From assembly GCF_900169175.1 (NCBI RefSeq), contig NZ_FXZM01000011.1, positions 62,001 to 126,000 on the forward strand: a stretch of DNA of 64,000 bases, in the 5' to 3' direction. Shown in pieces: positions 46,080 to 55,041 of the stretch. Origin of the DNA: Brevibacterium jeotgali. GTDB taxonomy: Bacteria > Actinomycetota > Actinomycetes > Actinomycetales > Brevibacteriaceae. Below the pieces are notes generated by a model, which saw only the letters and a list, made by a program, of their open reading frames with translations, was not told the DNA's origin and did not search any database. The first letter of the stretch is position 1; each line of letters opens with the position of its first letter. The position numbers and the translations under genes are program-made.

Positions 46080-46645
46080 CCACTCGCACGGCGCTGCTCA
46101 TCGTGGACGTGCAGAACGACTTCACCGAGGGCGGTGCTCTCGGCGTGAGCGGTGGCGATGCGGTCGCCGCCGGCGTGACCGTCCTGCTCCGCGACAGCGG
46201 AGCCGACTACGAGCTGATCGTCGCCTCCCGTGACTGGCACGATGCCGACGGCGACAACGACGGGCACTTCGCGACCGGCGAGCCGGACTTCGTCACGAAC
46301 TGGCCGGTGCACTGCGTCGCGGGAACAGCAGGGGCGGAGTACGATCCGGAACTCGACACAGCTCCTCTGACCCATCACGTGAAGAAGGGGCAGGGCGCGC
46401 ACGGATACTCCGCGTTCGACGGTGTCACGGAGGACGGAACGCGTCTGGCGGAGCTCCTCGTCGGCGTCGAGCAGCTCGATATCGTCGGCCTCGCCACCGA
46501 CCACTGCGTGCGCGCGTCAGGTCTGGACGCCCTCGACCACGTCGCGGAGGTCCGCGTCCTCACGGACCTCATCGCCGGGGTGGGAGAGGACTCATCCCTC
46601 GCCGCACTGGACGAACTCGTCGCGAAGGGGGCGACTCTCGTCTGA
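46076..46645 (+). CDS. pncA: Nicotinamidase/isochorismatase-family hydrolase
   Basis: 189 residues. The catalytic triad is Asp11 in LLIVDVQNDFTEGG, Lys103 or Lys104 in HVKKGQGAHGYSAF and Cys144 in GLATDHCVRASGLDA; metal ligands Asp53, His55 and His64 are in SRDWHDADGD and DNDGHF. It hydrolyses nicotinamide to nicotinic acid for NAD salvage and would activate pyrazinamide. It overlaps the preceding gene by four bases. A perfect hairpin follows its stop. Confidence 0.94.
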   Translation: MTTRTALLIVDVQNDFTEGGALGVSGGDAVAAGVTVLLRDSGADYELIVASRDWHDADGDNDGHFATGEPDFVTNWPVHCVAGTAGAEYDPELDTAPLTHHVKKGQGAHGYSAFDGVTEDGTRLAELLVGVEQLDIVGLATDHCVRASGLDALDHVAEVRVLTDLIAGVGEDSSLAALDELVAKGATLV

Positions 46646-46668
46646 GCCGCGCTGAACAGTCCCAGCAC

Positions 46669-46712
46669 ATGAGAGCGGGGCGCCACAGAGATCTGTGGCG
46701 CCCCGCTCTCAT
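46669..46712. terminator. Bidirectional hairpin terminator, 21-bp perfect arms
   Basis: Bases 46669-46689 and 46692-46712 are exact complements with a two-base GA centre; the arms begin ATGAGAGCGGGGCGCCACAG. It separates convergent pncA and the transporter small subunit. T-richness beyond it is modest. Confidence 0.85.
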
Positions 46713-46728
46713 CTGTGATCAGACCAGG

Positions 46729-46866
46729 TCAGACGAGGGAGATCCCCTCGTCGTGGGCTTCCTTCCACTCCTTGAAGAAGGAGCGCCCGATGATGGTCAT
46801 CACGACGGCCACCAGGACGGGCCACACGAGGCTGTACGCGGTGAGTGTCACTATTCCTACGCTCAT
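46729..46866 (-). CDS. Small single-pass subunit of the SSS symporter
   Basis: 45 residues, reading MSVGIVTLTAYSLVWPVLVA then VVMTIIGRSFFKEWKEAHDE. One helix with a Leu-Val-Trp-Pro-Val core and a basic/acidic tail matches the putative transporter small subunits found beside actinobacterial sodium:solute symporters. Its ATG starts one base after the symporter stop (TGA-T-ATG), so it is coupled. It probably helps assemble or regulate the symporter; this is family and context inference. Confidence 0.75.
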   Translation of the reverse strand: MSVGIVTLTAYSLVWPVLVAVVMTIIGRSFFKEWKEAHDEGISLV

Positions 46867-46867
46867 A

Positions 46868-48634
46868 TCAGTTGTCCTCCTTCTTGGGAACGGATGCGGA
46901 TCCCCCACTGCTCCGCGGGGAGTCGTCGATCGCGACAGCGGAGCGGTCTGCTGCTCCGGGCGCGTCTGCAGCCTCTGCCACGACTGTGTCCTCGTCCTCC
47001 GACTCGTCGAAGTCACCCGTGCGCTTGCGGATGAGCGAGAAGTCGAAGTCATCCTTCTGACGGAAGGACATGAAGTAGCAGACCAGCGTGCTCACCGCGT
47101 AGGCGACGAGCGATGCGCTGAGAGTCGCGTAGTCGTGCAGGAATCCGATGACGAACGGCGCCGACAGCAGGAGTGCCGCTCCCGCGACGATCTTCGCCAC
47201 ACGCAGGCCGAAGAATCCGAACGACATGAGACCCAGGATGACGGCGATGCCGACCGCCGACAGGATGTCGACGAGGATCCCGAGCGGACCGACGAGCGGA
47301 ACCAGCTCGAACCGCACCGGGATGAAGATCACGAGTGCCGCGATCACTGCAGTCGTGAACGCCTTGTTCGTGACCTTGCCCCAGTAGAAGCTGGCGAGCA
47401 CGGGGAACACGAGTGCTCCCCACAGCGCACCGACGAACACCAGCAGGTCGAGGATATTGAGCTGCAGGCTGGCGAACGCGACCGCGACCGCGGAGGCCAG
47501 GATCATCGTCAGACGACCGATGAAGAGCATCGTCTTGGGGTTCGCCTTCTCCTTGCCCGCGACGTTCTGGCCGTAGACGTCGGCCATCATGATCGAGGAC
47601 AGGGCCGCGAGGTCCGAATCCGCCGTCGACGACAGCGCGCCGATGATCATGACGAAGAACACTGCGAGCAGGATGCCCGGGAGATAGCTTGCGGCCATCT
47701 CCGGAATGATGTTGTTGACATCGCCGTTCGAGGGTTCGAAGCCCAGGTACAGCGCGAGCACACCGATCATGCCGACGCCGATCACCATGGCGCCGTACCC
47801 GATCGTCGCGGTGAGGAACGTGGGCTTGATGAGGTCTTCGCGCACTGCGAAGAGTCGCTGCGCGATCGTCTGGTTGCCGATCGCGTATGCGAGCACCGCC
47901 GCGATGTAGGGAGCGCCCTGTCCGAGGAACGCCTCACTGGAGAAGAAGCTGCCCTGTGCAGGGGTGAGGTTCTGCGCACCCGTCTCGAATGCGGCGGGGA
48001 ATCCTGCGGCGAAGAAGATGAACGGCACGATGACCGCCACCGCTCCGAGCATCGCCATGACCTGGATGAAGTCGGTCAGCACGGACGCGCGGAAGCCCGA
48101 CCACAGGGTGTAGAGGAGCACACCGGCGGCCACTGCGAGGACGCCCTGGATGAAATTGAACGGCGACAGCATGGAGATCAGCACGCCGCCTGCGATGAAG
48201 TTCGACATGAGGCTGATGACGCTGCCGACCACGTTGGATCCCGCGAGCATGAGCTGGCTCGAGCGGCCGTGGCGCGCGTACATGACCTCCGCGATGCTGT
48301 GCGCCTTGGGGGCGACACTGCGGATGCGCTTGCCGAAGGGGTAGATGAAGAGAATCATCAGGGCACCCCAGAGCCCGTAGTGGATGGGGCCGGACACCCC
48401 GTATTCGTAGCCTGATGACGCTGACGCGTACATCGACGAGGCCCAGATCCACGTTGCAGTCATACTCGCGGCAGAGATGCCGAAGCCGATCTTATTGCCG
48501 GCTGTCATGTACTCGTCGGCGTTCTCCTTCTTCTTCCGGATCACCCGCGAGATCGCGTAGGTGCCTCCGTAGAAGACGACGAGCAGCAGTACGATGGTTA
48601 CGGCGCCGAACTGTACTGCAGAAGAGTCATTCAT
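46868..48634 (-). CDS. Sodium:solute symporter, SSS family
   Basis: 588 residues with about 13 hydrophobic helices. The GNKIGFGISAASMTATWIWA start is typical, and ALSSTADSDLAALSSIMMAD is the hallmark helix 8 sodium-site region (Ser-Ser-Thr-Ala). The C-terminal 60 residues are acidic, cytoplasmic and Ser/Ala-rich. GGGAGGTG lies before the ATG. It resembles the urea/monocarboxylate branch of the family, but the substrate is not fixed by sequence. It is followed directly by its probable small subunit. Confidence 0.9.
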   Translation of the reverse strand: MNDSSAVQFGAVTIVLLLVVFYGGTYAISRVIRKKKENADEYMTAGNKIGFGISAASMTATWIWASSMYASASSGYEYGVSGPIHYGLWGALMILFIYPFGKRIRSVAPKAHSIAEVMYARHGRSSQLMLAGSNVVGSVISLMSNFIAGGVLISMLSPFNFIQGVLAVAAGVLLYTLWSGFRASVLTDFIQVMAMLGAVAVIVPFIFFAAGFPAAFETGAQNLTPAQGSFFSSEAFLGQGAPYIAAVLAYAIGNQTIAQRLFAVREDLIKPTFLTATIGYGAMVIGVGMIGVLALYLGFEPSNGDVNNIIPEMAASYLPGILLAVFFVMIIGALSSTADSDLAALSSIMMADVYGQNVAGKEKANPKTMLFIGRLTMILASAVAVAFASLQLNILDLLVFVGALWGALVFPVLASFYWGKVTNKAFTTAVIAALVIFIPVRFELVPLVGPLGILVDILSAVGIAVILGLMSFGFFGLRVAKIVAGAALLLSAPFVIGFLHDYATLSASLVAYAVSTLVCYFMSFRQKDDFDFSLIRKRTGDFDESEDEDTVVAEAADAPGAADRSAVAIDDSPRSSGGSASVPKKEDN

Positions 48635-49168
48635 GCGCCACCTCCCTTTCGACGTTGGGTGAGAATCTTGCGCAACCGGGGGTTCCCGGCTGCGGTCAGG
48701 TCCTGCACGTCCCGTCCCGCGGGGGCGAAGATCCGCGGAAGGTCATCTAGCGACGCGCACATGCCCCTCGCTCGATCAATCACTTCCCTTCACGCTCTCG
48801 TGTTCGACTGCTTCCGGCTCGGAGATGCTCGACGGCTCGAGGGCAGGGCGGGGCCGCTGTGAGAAGACACACGACCGCCCTGGTCTCTGTGGTGCGGGGT
48901 CGGCGCCAGTGGCGTGGCTCTACAGCGCGTCACCGCCTGGAGCTCTCCGACTCATGCTGTCGCGGCCTTCTTCACCGCGCCGCAGCCATCATCCGAACTG
49001 TGAACCGGCTGAGAGTCGGCTCACAAACGAACACAGTACCACGGTCTCGAGCGAACCTCTGCGGGCATCCGAAACCACGCCCTCCGGTGATGCCCGCCAC
49101 TCTTCCGCGGATGACCGGGATCCGAGTTGGAACTGGCTCACGGGATATGTATAGTTATCTCTCGTTGC
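48635..49168. other. Gene-free region between symporter and tRNA-Lys
   Basis: 534 bases. It contains the symporter leader with a good ribosome site, and just before the tRNA a TATAGTTAT-like A/T-rich stretch (49149-49158) that is probably the tRNA promoter. No convincing ORF on either strand and no repeats; I see nothing else. Confidence 0.5.
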
Positions 49169-49241
49169 GCACCTCTAGCTCAATTGGTAGAGCAACTGAC
49201 TCTTAATCAGTGGGTTCCGGGTTCGAGTCCCGGGGGGTGTA
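49169..49241 (+). tRNA. tRNA-Lys (CTT)
   Basis: 73 bases starting GCACCTCTAGCTCAATTGGT. Acceptor arms pair (one G-T at the end, one internal wobble); the anticodon loop CTCTTAA gives CTT; T-loop GTTCGAGTCC is normal. CCA is not encoded (ACA follows). This is a substrate type for the MnmA pathway only in its UUU isoacceptor. Confidence 0.95.
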
Positions 49242-49247
49242 CAGAAG

Positions 49248-49286
49248 AAGGCCCGTCACCAGGTTCCAGACCTGGTGACGGGCCTT
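49248..49286 (+). terminator. Terminator of tRNA-Lys
   Basis: AAGGCCCGTCACCAGGT at 49248-49264 pairs over 17 bases with ACCTGGTGACGGGCCTT at 49270-49286, loop TCCAG, followed by a further T. It also lies before the convergent GroES-like gene. Confidence 0.85.
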
Positions 49287-49324
49287 TGCCATGGGCCTGC
49301 GCGAGTCACATCCGGCGGCTGCCG

Positions 49325-49699
49325 CTAGAGGTACATGCCCGTCGACTGGTCATCGTCGGGCTCCGCGATCGCGTGGACGTCGCGTTCACGCAGCAGCAGG
49401 TAGGCGGTGGCGTCGATCTCCACTTCTGCGAGCTCTTCCGGATCGAACAGGATCGAATCCCCGATCTCGACCTGCCGCACGAGCGGTCCCGCAGCTGCGA
49501 CGACGCCCCAGGCGAGCCTCCTGCCGACGGCGGCGGTCGCCGGGATGACGATGCCTGCAGACGACTTCCGCTCCCCCGTGTCCCTGTCCGGCTGGACCAG
49601 GAGGCGATCGTGGAGCATCCGTATCCGCACGTCCGGTGCGGTGTCGGGCACCGGGCTGCTGTCTGACGCGGCGTCGGTCGGATCAGCCACGCTTGCCAC
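49325..49699 (-). CDS. GroES-like chaperonin family protein
   Basis: 124 residues. After an acidic 20-residue N-terminus the GroES barrel begins at RIRMLHDRLLVQPDRDTGER and continues with KSSAGIVIPATAAVG and GDSILFDPEELAEVEIDATA. No mobile loop with the typical hydrophobic triplet is obvious, and actinobacteria usually carry a separate groES with groEL, so this is a second, diverged GroES-fold protein. Either GTG 49699 or GTG 49690 may be the start; both overlap or touch the stop of the DUF3618 gene. Confidence 0.82.
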   Translation of the reverse strand: MASVADPTDAASDSSPVPDTAPDVRIRMLHDRLLVQPDRDTGERKSSAGIVIPATAAVGRRLAWGVVAAAGPLVRQVEIGDSILFDPEELAEVEIDATAYLLLRERDVHAIAEPDDDQSTGMYL

Positions 49700-49970
49700 G
49701 GGACGCGAAGATCCCGATCGTCGCGACCGTGACGAGCAGGACTCCGCCGGCCAGCGCCAGACGATCCACCTTGGGGCGGCCCTCTTCGTCGATGACCACG
49801 GACTTCACGGAATCCGCTGCGCTCGCCGTGAGCGCCTTCGGGTGCAGTCGCCCGACGAGCTCGTCGATGCCGGCCGCAAGGCGCTGTTCGCGCAGCCGGA
49901 TCGATTCGGAGAGCTGGTCGCGCGAGGCATTGTCGACGGTCACTTCAGAGGTGTACACGTTGCTGGACAT
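49683..49970 (-). CDS. DUF3618-family membrane protein
   Basis: 95 residues. The N-terminal SRDQLSESIRLREQRLAAGI DELVGR helix is the DUF3618 pattern, and a C-terminal helix (LALAGGVLLVTVATIGIFAS) is followed by a basic end. GAGGAAGTG precedes the ATG. The family is actinobacterial and of unknown function. It is the first of a two-gene unit with the GroES-like gene and is divergent from bcp. Confidence 0.85.
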   Translation of the reverse strand: MSSNVYTSEVTVDNASRDQLSESIRLREQRLAAGIDELVGRLHPKALTASAADSVKSVVIDEEGRPKVDRLALAGGVLLVTVATIGIFASRGKRG

Positions 49971-50103
49971 GCGCTCACTTCCTCACAGGCGATGGTGTTC
50001 GCGGCGCGTCGTGCGCCTTCGAGAACCGAGCCTACCGCGTCCGCCGCTCCCAGTAGGGTGGGGAGCACACCGACACACCCACTCTTCAGAGGAGACCATT
50101 CCC

Positions 50104-50577
50104 ATGACGCGCTTCGAGCCCGGCGACACCGCACCCGATTTCACACTGCCGGATGCGCAGGGGAACGACGTGAGCCTGTCCGATTTCCGCGGATCCCGCG
50201 TCGTCGTGTACTTCTACCCCGCGGCGATGACGCCCGGCTGCACCACCCAGGCGTGCGACTTCCGCGACTCTCTGGGCGCGCTCACCGCCCAGGGGATCAC
50301 CGTCCTGGGTGTGTCCCCCGACAAGCCGGAGAAGCTCGCACAGTTCGCCGAACGCGACGGACTCACCTTCCCCCTGCTGTCCGACGCGGACAGGGCGGTC
50401 ATGACCGCGTGGGGCGCGTTCGGTGAGAAGAAGAACTACGGCAAGGTCGTCCAGGGCGTCATCCGCTCGACGATCGTCATCGACGCGGAGGGGACGGTCG
50501 AACTCGCGCAGTACAACGTCCGCGCGAAGGGTCATGTGGCCCGCATCCGCAAGCAGCTGGGCATCGACGACGGCTGA
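50104..50577 (+). CDS. bcp: Thioredoxin-dependent peroxiredoxin, BCP/PrxQ type
   Basis: 157 residues. The peroxidatic Cys46 is in PAAMTPGCTTQACDFRDSLG and the resolving Cys51 follows five residues later, the PrxQ arrangement. It reduces hydroperoxides with electrons from thioredoxin. GAGGAG lies upstream of ATG 50104. It ends 30 bases before tRNA-Leu. Confidence 0.95.
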   Translation: MTRFEPGDTAPDFTLPDAQGNDVSLSDFRGSRVVVYFYPAAMTPGCTTQACDFRDSLGALTAQGITVLGVSPDKPEKLAQFAERDGLTFPLLSDADRAVMTAWGAFGEKKNYGKVVQGVIRSTIVIDAEGTVELAQYNVRAKGHVARIRKQLGIDDG

Positions 50578-50592
50578 CCGTCGCCACCGCTG

Positions 50593-50598
50593 TAGAAT
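50593..50598 (+). promoter_or_regulatory. -10 box of tRNA-Leu
   Basis: TAGAAT lies ten bases before the tRNA 5' end, just after the bcp stop. Confidence 0.5.
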
Positions 50599-50607
50599 CA
50601 CCGGAGC

Positions 50608-50689
50608 GCGCGTGTGGCGGAATCGGTAGACGCGCTGGATTTAGGTTCCAGTGTCTCAGGACGTGGGAGTTCGAGTCTCCCCACGCGCA
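50608..50689 (+). tRNA. tRNA-Leu (TAG)
   Basis: 82 bases with acceptor GCGCGTG, D-arm GCGGAATCGGTAGACGCGC, anticodon loop TTTAGGT (TAG), the long class II variable arm and T-loop TTCGAGTCT. CCA is not encoded. The last 34 bases overlap, on the other strand, the end of the methyltransferase gene. Confidence 0.95.
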
Positions 50690-52134
50690 CTCCCGGGTCT
50701 CGTCGCGGACACGACCGTGAAGCGACGGTCCCTCGCCCACTGCTCCACATCGCTGAAACGGTGCTGGAGGTGCGAGCGGTACCGCAGATGCGAGTTGTAC
50801 ACGATGACCAGGCGTCCGCCGGGTCTGAGCAGATCAGCCGCAGCATCGATGAGGTCGTGGGCGATGTCGGTCGTCATGCTCGTCCCGTCGTGGAACGGCG
50901 GGTTCAGCGTGACGAGGTCGAAGGACCCCTCTGCGAAGGCCACGGACTCTGTCGGACCCTCACCGTCGCCGCCGGCGCCCGCGTGGTCCACGGCTTCCTC
51001 CGTCCGCCACGGCAGCGGGCGGGTGGCGTCCACGTGCCGGACGAGCGCAGGCTCCTCCCCCGGCCGCACAGACGCGGCCGTGAGCGCGGTGGATTCGACA
51101 GCCGCCCTCGAATCGTCGACACCGAAGAGCGACGCGTGCGGCAGGAGAGAGCCGATGGCTGCGAGCAGCCAGCCGTTCCCGCTCCCGAGGTCCAGGACCC
51201 GCACACTGCCGGTCTCACCGGTGCGTCCGTCTCCACCGCCGGGGACCAGTGTGGGCAGACGCCGTGCGAAGGCAGTGAGGAGGATCCGGGACCCGGGATC
51301 TGCGCTCGCACCGCCGAAGGCACCGGGATAGGCACTCACCTGTATCTCCGGCACCCCTGCCGCCGGCGATGACGCCGCGCTCTGGACGGGGATCCGCGGA
51401 CGGGTGAGCGGCGTCAGGCGATCATCGGTCGACTCCCGCCGGAGGGGCGCGAGCCTCTTCGGACCGCTGGCGATGAGGAGTCGTGACTTCGCTCGGCCCG
51501 GGGACACATCGAGACGCTCGTACGATTCGGCGAGGAGTCGGTTCAGCGACGGACTCATGTGCTTCTCGCGGCCGACGACCACGACCTCGGTCGCGAAGGC
51601 CTCCACCAGGCGCAGGTGCTCCCGCAGGACGGCGACGTGCTTGGGTGCATGGACCACGACGCGCAGTGCTGCGGACTCTCCCACGAGTGCGGCGACGGCC
51701 TCGGCAGCGCTGTCGTGGAAGCCGACCGCGGACCGCACAGACTCCGGCAGAGCCTCGAATGCCGCACGGCAGGCGTGCCCGGCGGAGGCGGAATCCGTCG
51801 CAACGGCGGTCCGGCGTGCGCCCGTGAGCGCGACGACCAGTGCAAGGCTCCCGTCAGGATCGTCCAGGACTGCGGTGGACGCAGCCGCGTGGGGAGCATG
51901 CGTGGTCTCGTCGACGGGGACATCGCCTGCGGCGGCTCCGCCGACCGCGTCGGCCACCGCACGACCGGAGATGTCGAGGTCGCCCGCTGCCCGACCAGCC
52001 AGGTACTCCTCGAGGATGCGGGCGTCCGCGTGACCCTGTGGCCAGTCGGACGACCAGCCGACCAGCACCTCGTCGGCGTCCGCCAGGCGTCGTTGGGCGG
52101 CAGGATCGTCTTCCGACAGCAGAGACCGGGGCAT
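50656..52134 (-). CDS. Class I SAM methyltransferase, RsmC/RlmG-like
   Basis: 492 residues. The N-terminal half is a degenerate methyltransferase-like domain, and the C-terminal half has the SAM fold with VLDLGSGNGWLLAAIGSLLP and the catalytic NPPF motif in LVTLNPPFHDGTSMTTDIAH, the two-domain plan of the 16S/23S rRNA guanine-N2 methyltransferases. The terminal 11 residues (RGETRTPTS) are translated from the antisense of tRNA-Leu; the true fold probably ends before. It is divergent from the universal stress protein gene. rRNA is the likely substrate; which base is unknown. Confidence 0.85.
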   Translation of the reverse strand: MPRSLLSEDDPAAQRRLADADEVLVGWSSDWPQGHADARILEEYLAGRAAGDLDISGRAVADAVGGAAAGDVPVDETTHAPHAAASTAVLDDPDGSLALVVALTGARRTAVATDSASAGHACRAAFEALPESVRSAVGFHDSAAEAVAALVGESAALRVVVHAPKHVAVLREHLRLVEAFATEVVVVGREKHMSPSLNRLLAESYERLDVSPGRAKSRLLIASGPKRLAPLRRESTDDRLTPLTRPRIPVQSAASSPAAGVPEIQVSAYPGAFGGASADPGSRILLTAFARRLPTLVPGGGDGRTGETGSVRVLDLGSGNGWLLAAIGSLLPHASLFGVDDSRAAVESTALTAASVRPGEEPALVRHVDATRPLPWRTEEAVDHAGAGGDGEGPTESVAFAEGSFDLVTLNPPFHDGTSMTTDIAHDLIDAAADLLRPGGRLVIVYNSHLRYRSHLQHRFSDVEQWARDRRFTVVSATRPGSARGETRTPTS

Positions 52135-52202
52135 GACCTCGAGTCTACGTGCTTATAGGGTGAAGCCAGGTCGACCGAAGAACGTACTCCTAGGAGAGCA
52201 GC

Positions 52203-52598
52203 ATGACCATCCTCGTCGGTTACACCCCTACTCCCGCCGGCCGCGCAGCCGTCGACTTCGCCATCGAAGAGGCGCAGATCCGCAAGACGGGTCTGCTGGT
52301 CGTCAACGCGGGTGTCGGGGAGCAGCGCGAAGAGGCTGGGGTCGCGGCCCGGGAGCAGATGGACCAGGTGCGCTTCACCCTGGAGAACTCCGCCGTCGAC
52401 TTCGAGCTCGTCCAGCACCTGCGCGGCCATGACGCCGCCGAAGAGCTGCTCGATCTGGAGGACGAGAATCCGGAGATCACCATGATCGTGATCGGGTCCC
52501 GGAAGCGCTCCGCGGTCGGCAAGCTCATCATGGGGTCGACCGGGCAGAGGATCATCCTCGGCTCATCTGTCCCCGTCGTCGCAGTCAAGGCGCACTGA
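52203..52598 (+). CDS. Universal stress protein
   Basis: 131 residues, single UspA domain. It begins MTILVGYTPTPAGRAAVDFA and carries the ATP-binding loop GSRKRSAVGKLIMGSTGQRI (Gly-x2-Gly-x9-Gly-Ser type), so it is of the nucleotide-binding class. A TATAGG box lies at 52154-52159. It ends at a strong hairpin before sucD. Confidence 0.92.
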   Translation: MTILVGYTPTPAGRAAVDFAIEEAQIRKTGLLVVNAGVGEQREEAGVAAREQMDQVRFTLENSAVDFELVQHLRGHDAAEELLDLEDENPEITMIVIGSRKRSAVGKLIMGSTGQRIILGSSVPVVAVKAH

Positions 52599-52607
52599 CG
52601 TCGCCCC

Positions 52608-52667
52608 CTGCACACGGCGAAGGCCGCGGAACCCCGATGGGTGCTCCGCGGCCTTCGCCGTGTGCAG
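52608..52667. terminator. Bidirectional terminator, 23-bp perfect arms
   Basis: Bases 52608-52630 pair exactly with 52645-52667 around a 14-base loop; the arms begin CTGCACACGGCGAAGGCCGC. It separates the convergent universal stress protein gene and sucD. Confidence 0.85.
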
Positions 52668-52704
52668 CGTCGCACCGCGCATGCGGTGCAGCCTCTGAGC
52701 GCGG

Positions 52705-53604
52705 TCACGCTCCGAGCAGCTCGCGGAGCAGCTGGGCGGTCTCCGTGGGAGTCTTGCCCACCTTGACGCCGGCGGCCTCGAGCGCCTCCTTCTTCGCCTC
52801 TGCGGTGCCGGAGGAACCGGACACGATCGCACCCGCGTGGCCCATCGTCTTGCCTTCCGGGGCGGTGAAGCCCGCGACGTAGCCCGCGACGGGCTTCGTG
52901 ACGTTCGCCTTGATGAAGTCGGCTGCGCGCTCCTCCGCGTCGCCGCCGATCTCACCGATCATGACGATCGCCTCGGTGTCCGGGTCCGCTTCGAACGCTT
53001 CGAGCGCGTCGATGTGGGTGGTGCCGATGACCGGGTCGCCGCCGATGCCGATGGCGGTGGAGAAGCCGAGGTCCCGCAGCTCGAACATCATCTGGTACGT
53101 GAGCGTGCCCGACTTCGACACGAGGCCGACCTTTCCGGCCTTCGTGATGTTCGCCGGGATGATGCCCGCGAGCGCTTCGCCGGGAGTGATGACGCCCGGG
53201 CAGTTCGGGCCGATGATCCGGGTCTTGCCGCCCAGTTCGACCGCGTGCGCCCACAGTGCTGCGGAGTCCTGGACCGGGATGCCCTCGGTGATGATCACGA
53301 GCATGCCGATGCCGGCGTCGATCGCCTCGAACGCCGCCTCCTTGGAGAATGCCGGCGGCACGAATGCGACGGACACGTCCGCACCGGTCTTCTCCATCGC
53401 CTCTGCGACGGAGCCGAACACGGGCAGCTCGATGTCCGCGCCTTTCGCGTCCTTGTGCGTGACAGTCGTGCCGGCCTTGCGCGCATTCACGCCGCCGACG
53501 ACATCGGATCCGGCCGCGAGCATGCGGGCGGTGTGCTTCGTGCCCTCACCGCCCGTGATGCCCTGGACGATGATCTTGGAATCCTTCGTAAGGAAAATCG
53601 CCAT
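52705..53604 (-). CDS. sucD: Succinyl-CoA ligase (ADP/GDP-forming) alpha subunit
   Basis: 299 residues. CoA-binding Rossmann part with [20 protein letters not shown], then [20 protein letters not shown], and the phosphorylated histidine in [20 protein letters not shown]. It makes succinate and ATP from succinyl-CoA with SucC in the TCA cycle. The start ATG 53604 gives the conserved [26 protein letters not shown] is upstream. It lies 25 bases after sucC. Confidence 0.97.
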   Translation of the reverse strand: MAIFLTKDSKIIVQGITGGEGTKHTARMLAAGSDVVGGVNARKAGTTVTHKDAKGADIELPVFGSVAEAMEKTGADVSVAFVPPAFSKEAAFEAIDAGIGMLVIITEGIPVQDSAALWAHAVELGGKTRIIGPNCPGVITPGEALAGIIPANITKAGKVGLVSKSGTLTYQMMFELRDLGFSTAIGIGGDPVIGTTHIDALEAFEADPDTEAIVMIGEIGGDAEERAADFIKANVTKPVAGYVAGFTAPEGKTMGHAGAIVSGSSGTAEAKKEALEAAGVKVGKTPTETAQLLRELLGA

Positions 53605-53629
53605 TGTTCTAGTCAGTCCTTTCGAGGGC

Positions 53630-54799
53630 TCAGCGGCTCGCCGCGAGCTCGGCTGCCTTGTCGGCTCCGCCGTCCATGGTGTCGATCTGGGTGACGAGCG
53701 GGTTGTTCGCCTCGTCGAGGATGCGGCGTCCCTCGTCGACATTGTTGCCGTCGAGTCGGACGACCAGCGGCTTCGTCGCGGAGTCGCCCAGGATCTCGAG
53801 GGCCCTCACGATGCCGTCGGCCACCGCGTCGCACGCGGTGATGCCTCCGAACACATTCACGAAGACGCTCGTGACCTGATCGTCGCCCAGGATCACGTCG
53901 AGGCCGTTGGCCATGACCTCTGCCGAGGCGCCGCCGCCGATGTCCAGGAAGTTGGCGGGCTTCACGCCGCCGTGGTCCTCACCGGCGTACGCGACGACAT
54001 CGAGCGTCGACATGACGAGGCCCGCACCGTTGCCGATGATGCCGACCTCGCCGTCGAGCTTCACGTAGTTGAGATCGAGTTGCTTCGCCTTGAGCTCCAG
54101 CGGGTCCTCTGCATCGATGTCGCGCAGCTCCGCGTGGGTCTCGTGGCGGAACTCCGCGTTCTCGTCGATCGAGACCTTGCCGTCGAGCGCGATGATGTCG
54201 CCGGCGGCGGTCTGGACGAGCGGGTTCACCTCGACCAGCGAGGCGTCCTCGCCCTGGAAGACGTCCCAGAGCTTCTGGAAGACGGGGACGAGCTTGTCCG
54301 TCGTCGCCGCATCGAAGCGGGCCGCCTCCGCGATTTCGCGCGCCTTCGCCTCATCGATGCCGGTGAGTGCGTTCACCGGCACCCTCGCCAAGTCGTCCGG
54401 ACGCTCTTCAGCGAGCTGCTCGATGTCCACGCCGCCCTCCTTGGAGCACATGGCGAGGTACGTGCGGTTCGCACGATCGAGCAGGATGGAGAAGTAGTAC
54501 TCGTCCGCGATCTCCGCGCCTTCGGCGATCATGACCCGCTTGGTGACGTGTCCCTTGATGTCGAGGCCCAGGATCTCCTCCGCACGCTGTGCGGCCTCAT
54601 CCGGGTTGTGCGCGAGCTTGACTCCGCCGGCCTTCCCGCGGCCGCCGATCTTCACCTGCGACTTGACGACGACAGTGCCGCCGCCCAGTGCTTCTGCACC
54701 CTTCTTCGCGTCCTCCGGGGTGTCTGCGACCTTCGCCTGGAGCACGGGGACTCCGTGCTCTTCGAAGAGGTCACGCGCCTGATACTCGAAAAGATCCAC
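53630..54799 (-). CDS. sucC: Succinyl-CoA ligase beta subunit
   Basis: 389 residues from GTG 54799 (reads [20 protein letters not shown]), with AAGGAA upstream. ATP-grasp domain with [20 protein letters not shown], metal ligands in [20 protein letters not shown], and the subunit-interface [20 protein letters not shown]. First gene of the sucCD operon. It is divergent from marR, 242 bases away, and the gap shows no other gene. Confidence 0.97.
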   Translation of the reverse strand: MDLFEYQARDLFEEHGVPVLQAKVADTPEDAKKGAEALGGGTVVVKSQVKIGGRGKAGGVKLAHNPDEAAQRAEEILGLDIKGHVTKRVMIAEGAEIADEYYFSILLDRANRTYLAMCSKEGGVDIEQLAEERPDDLARVPVNALTGIDEAKAREIAEAARFDAATTDKLVPVFQKLWDVFQGEDASLVEVNPLVQTAAGDIIALDGKVSIDENAEFRHETHAELRDIDAEDPLELKAKQLDLNYVKLDGEVGIIGNGAGLVMSTLDVVAYAGEDHGGVKPANFLDIGGGASAEVMANGLDVILGDDQVTSVFVNVFGGITACDAVADGIVRALEILGDSATKPLVVRLDGNNVDEGRRILDEANNPLVTQIDTMDGGADKAAELAASR

Positions 54800-55016
54800 G
54801 TGTATTCCTTCGTGTGTTGTGACACCGGCGGGCACCGCACGCATGCGACCGCGCCGGGTTCCATCTGTGTTTCGACGTCAGAGGGTCTAACCCGAAACTC
54901 AGTCTAGACCTCTTGAGAGTCCTGTGAGTGTGGGAAGGGCTACAGCCTCGTGGGCGCCGGCGGAGCACCGGGTCGCGGCCGCAGCGCGCCACGGCGATCA
55001 CTCTCGCACAAAGAAT

Positions 55017-55037
55017 CTTGACCTCAAGGTATCCTTG
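55017..55037. promoter_or_regulatory. Overlapping palindromes, MarR operator candidate
   Basis: CTTGA-CC-TCAAG at 55017-55028 and CAAGG-TAT-CCTTG at 55025-55037 overlap, and the TATCCT at 55030-55035 is the likely -10 box, six bases before the marR ATG. A dimeric MarR protein bound here would block its own promoter. Divergent sucC might also be affected. Confidence 0.65.
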
Positions 55038-55041
55038 CTGC

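Noticed and set aside
46715-48415. A 566-residue plus-strand frame rich in Asp, Glu, Arg and His
   Set aside because: Antisense to the SSS symporter; hydrophobic codons read backwards give such charged shadows.
48635-49168. A riboswitch or small gene before the symporter
   Set aside because: No recognisable aptamer core or ORF; only a ribosome site and a tRNA promoter were seen.
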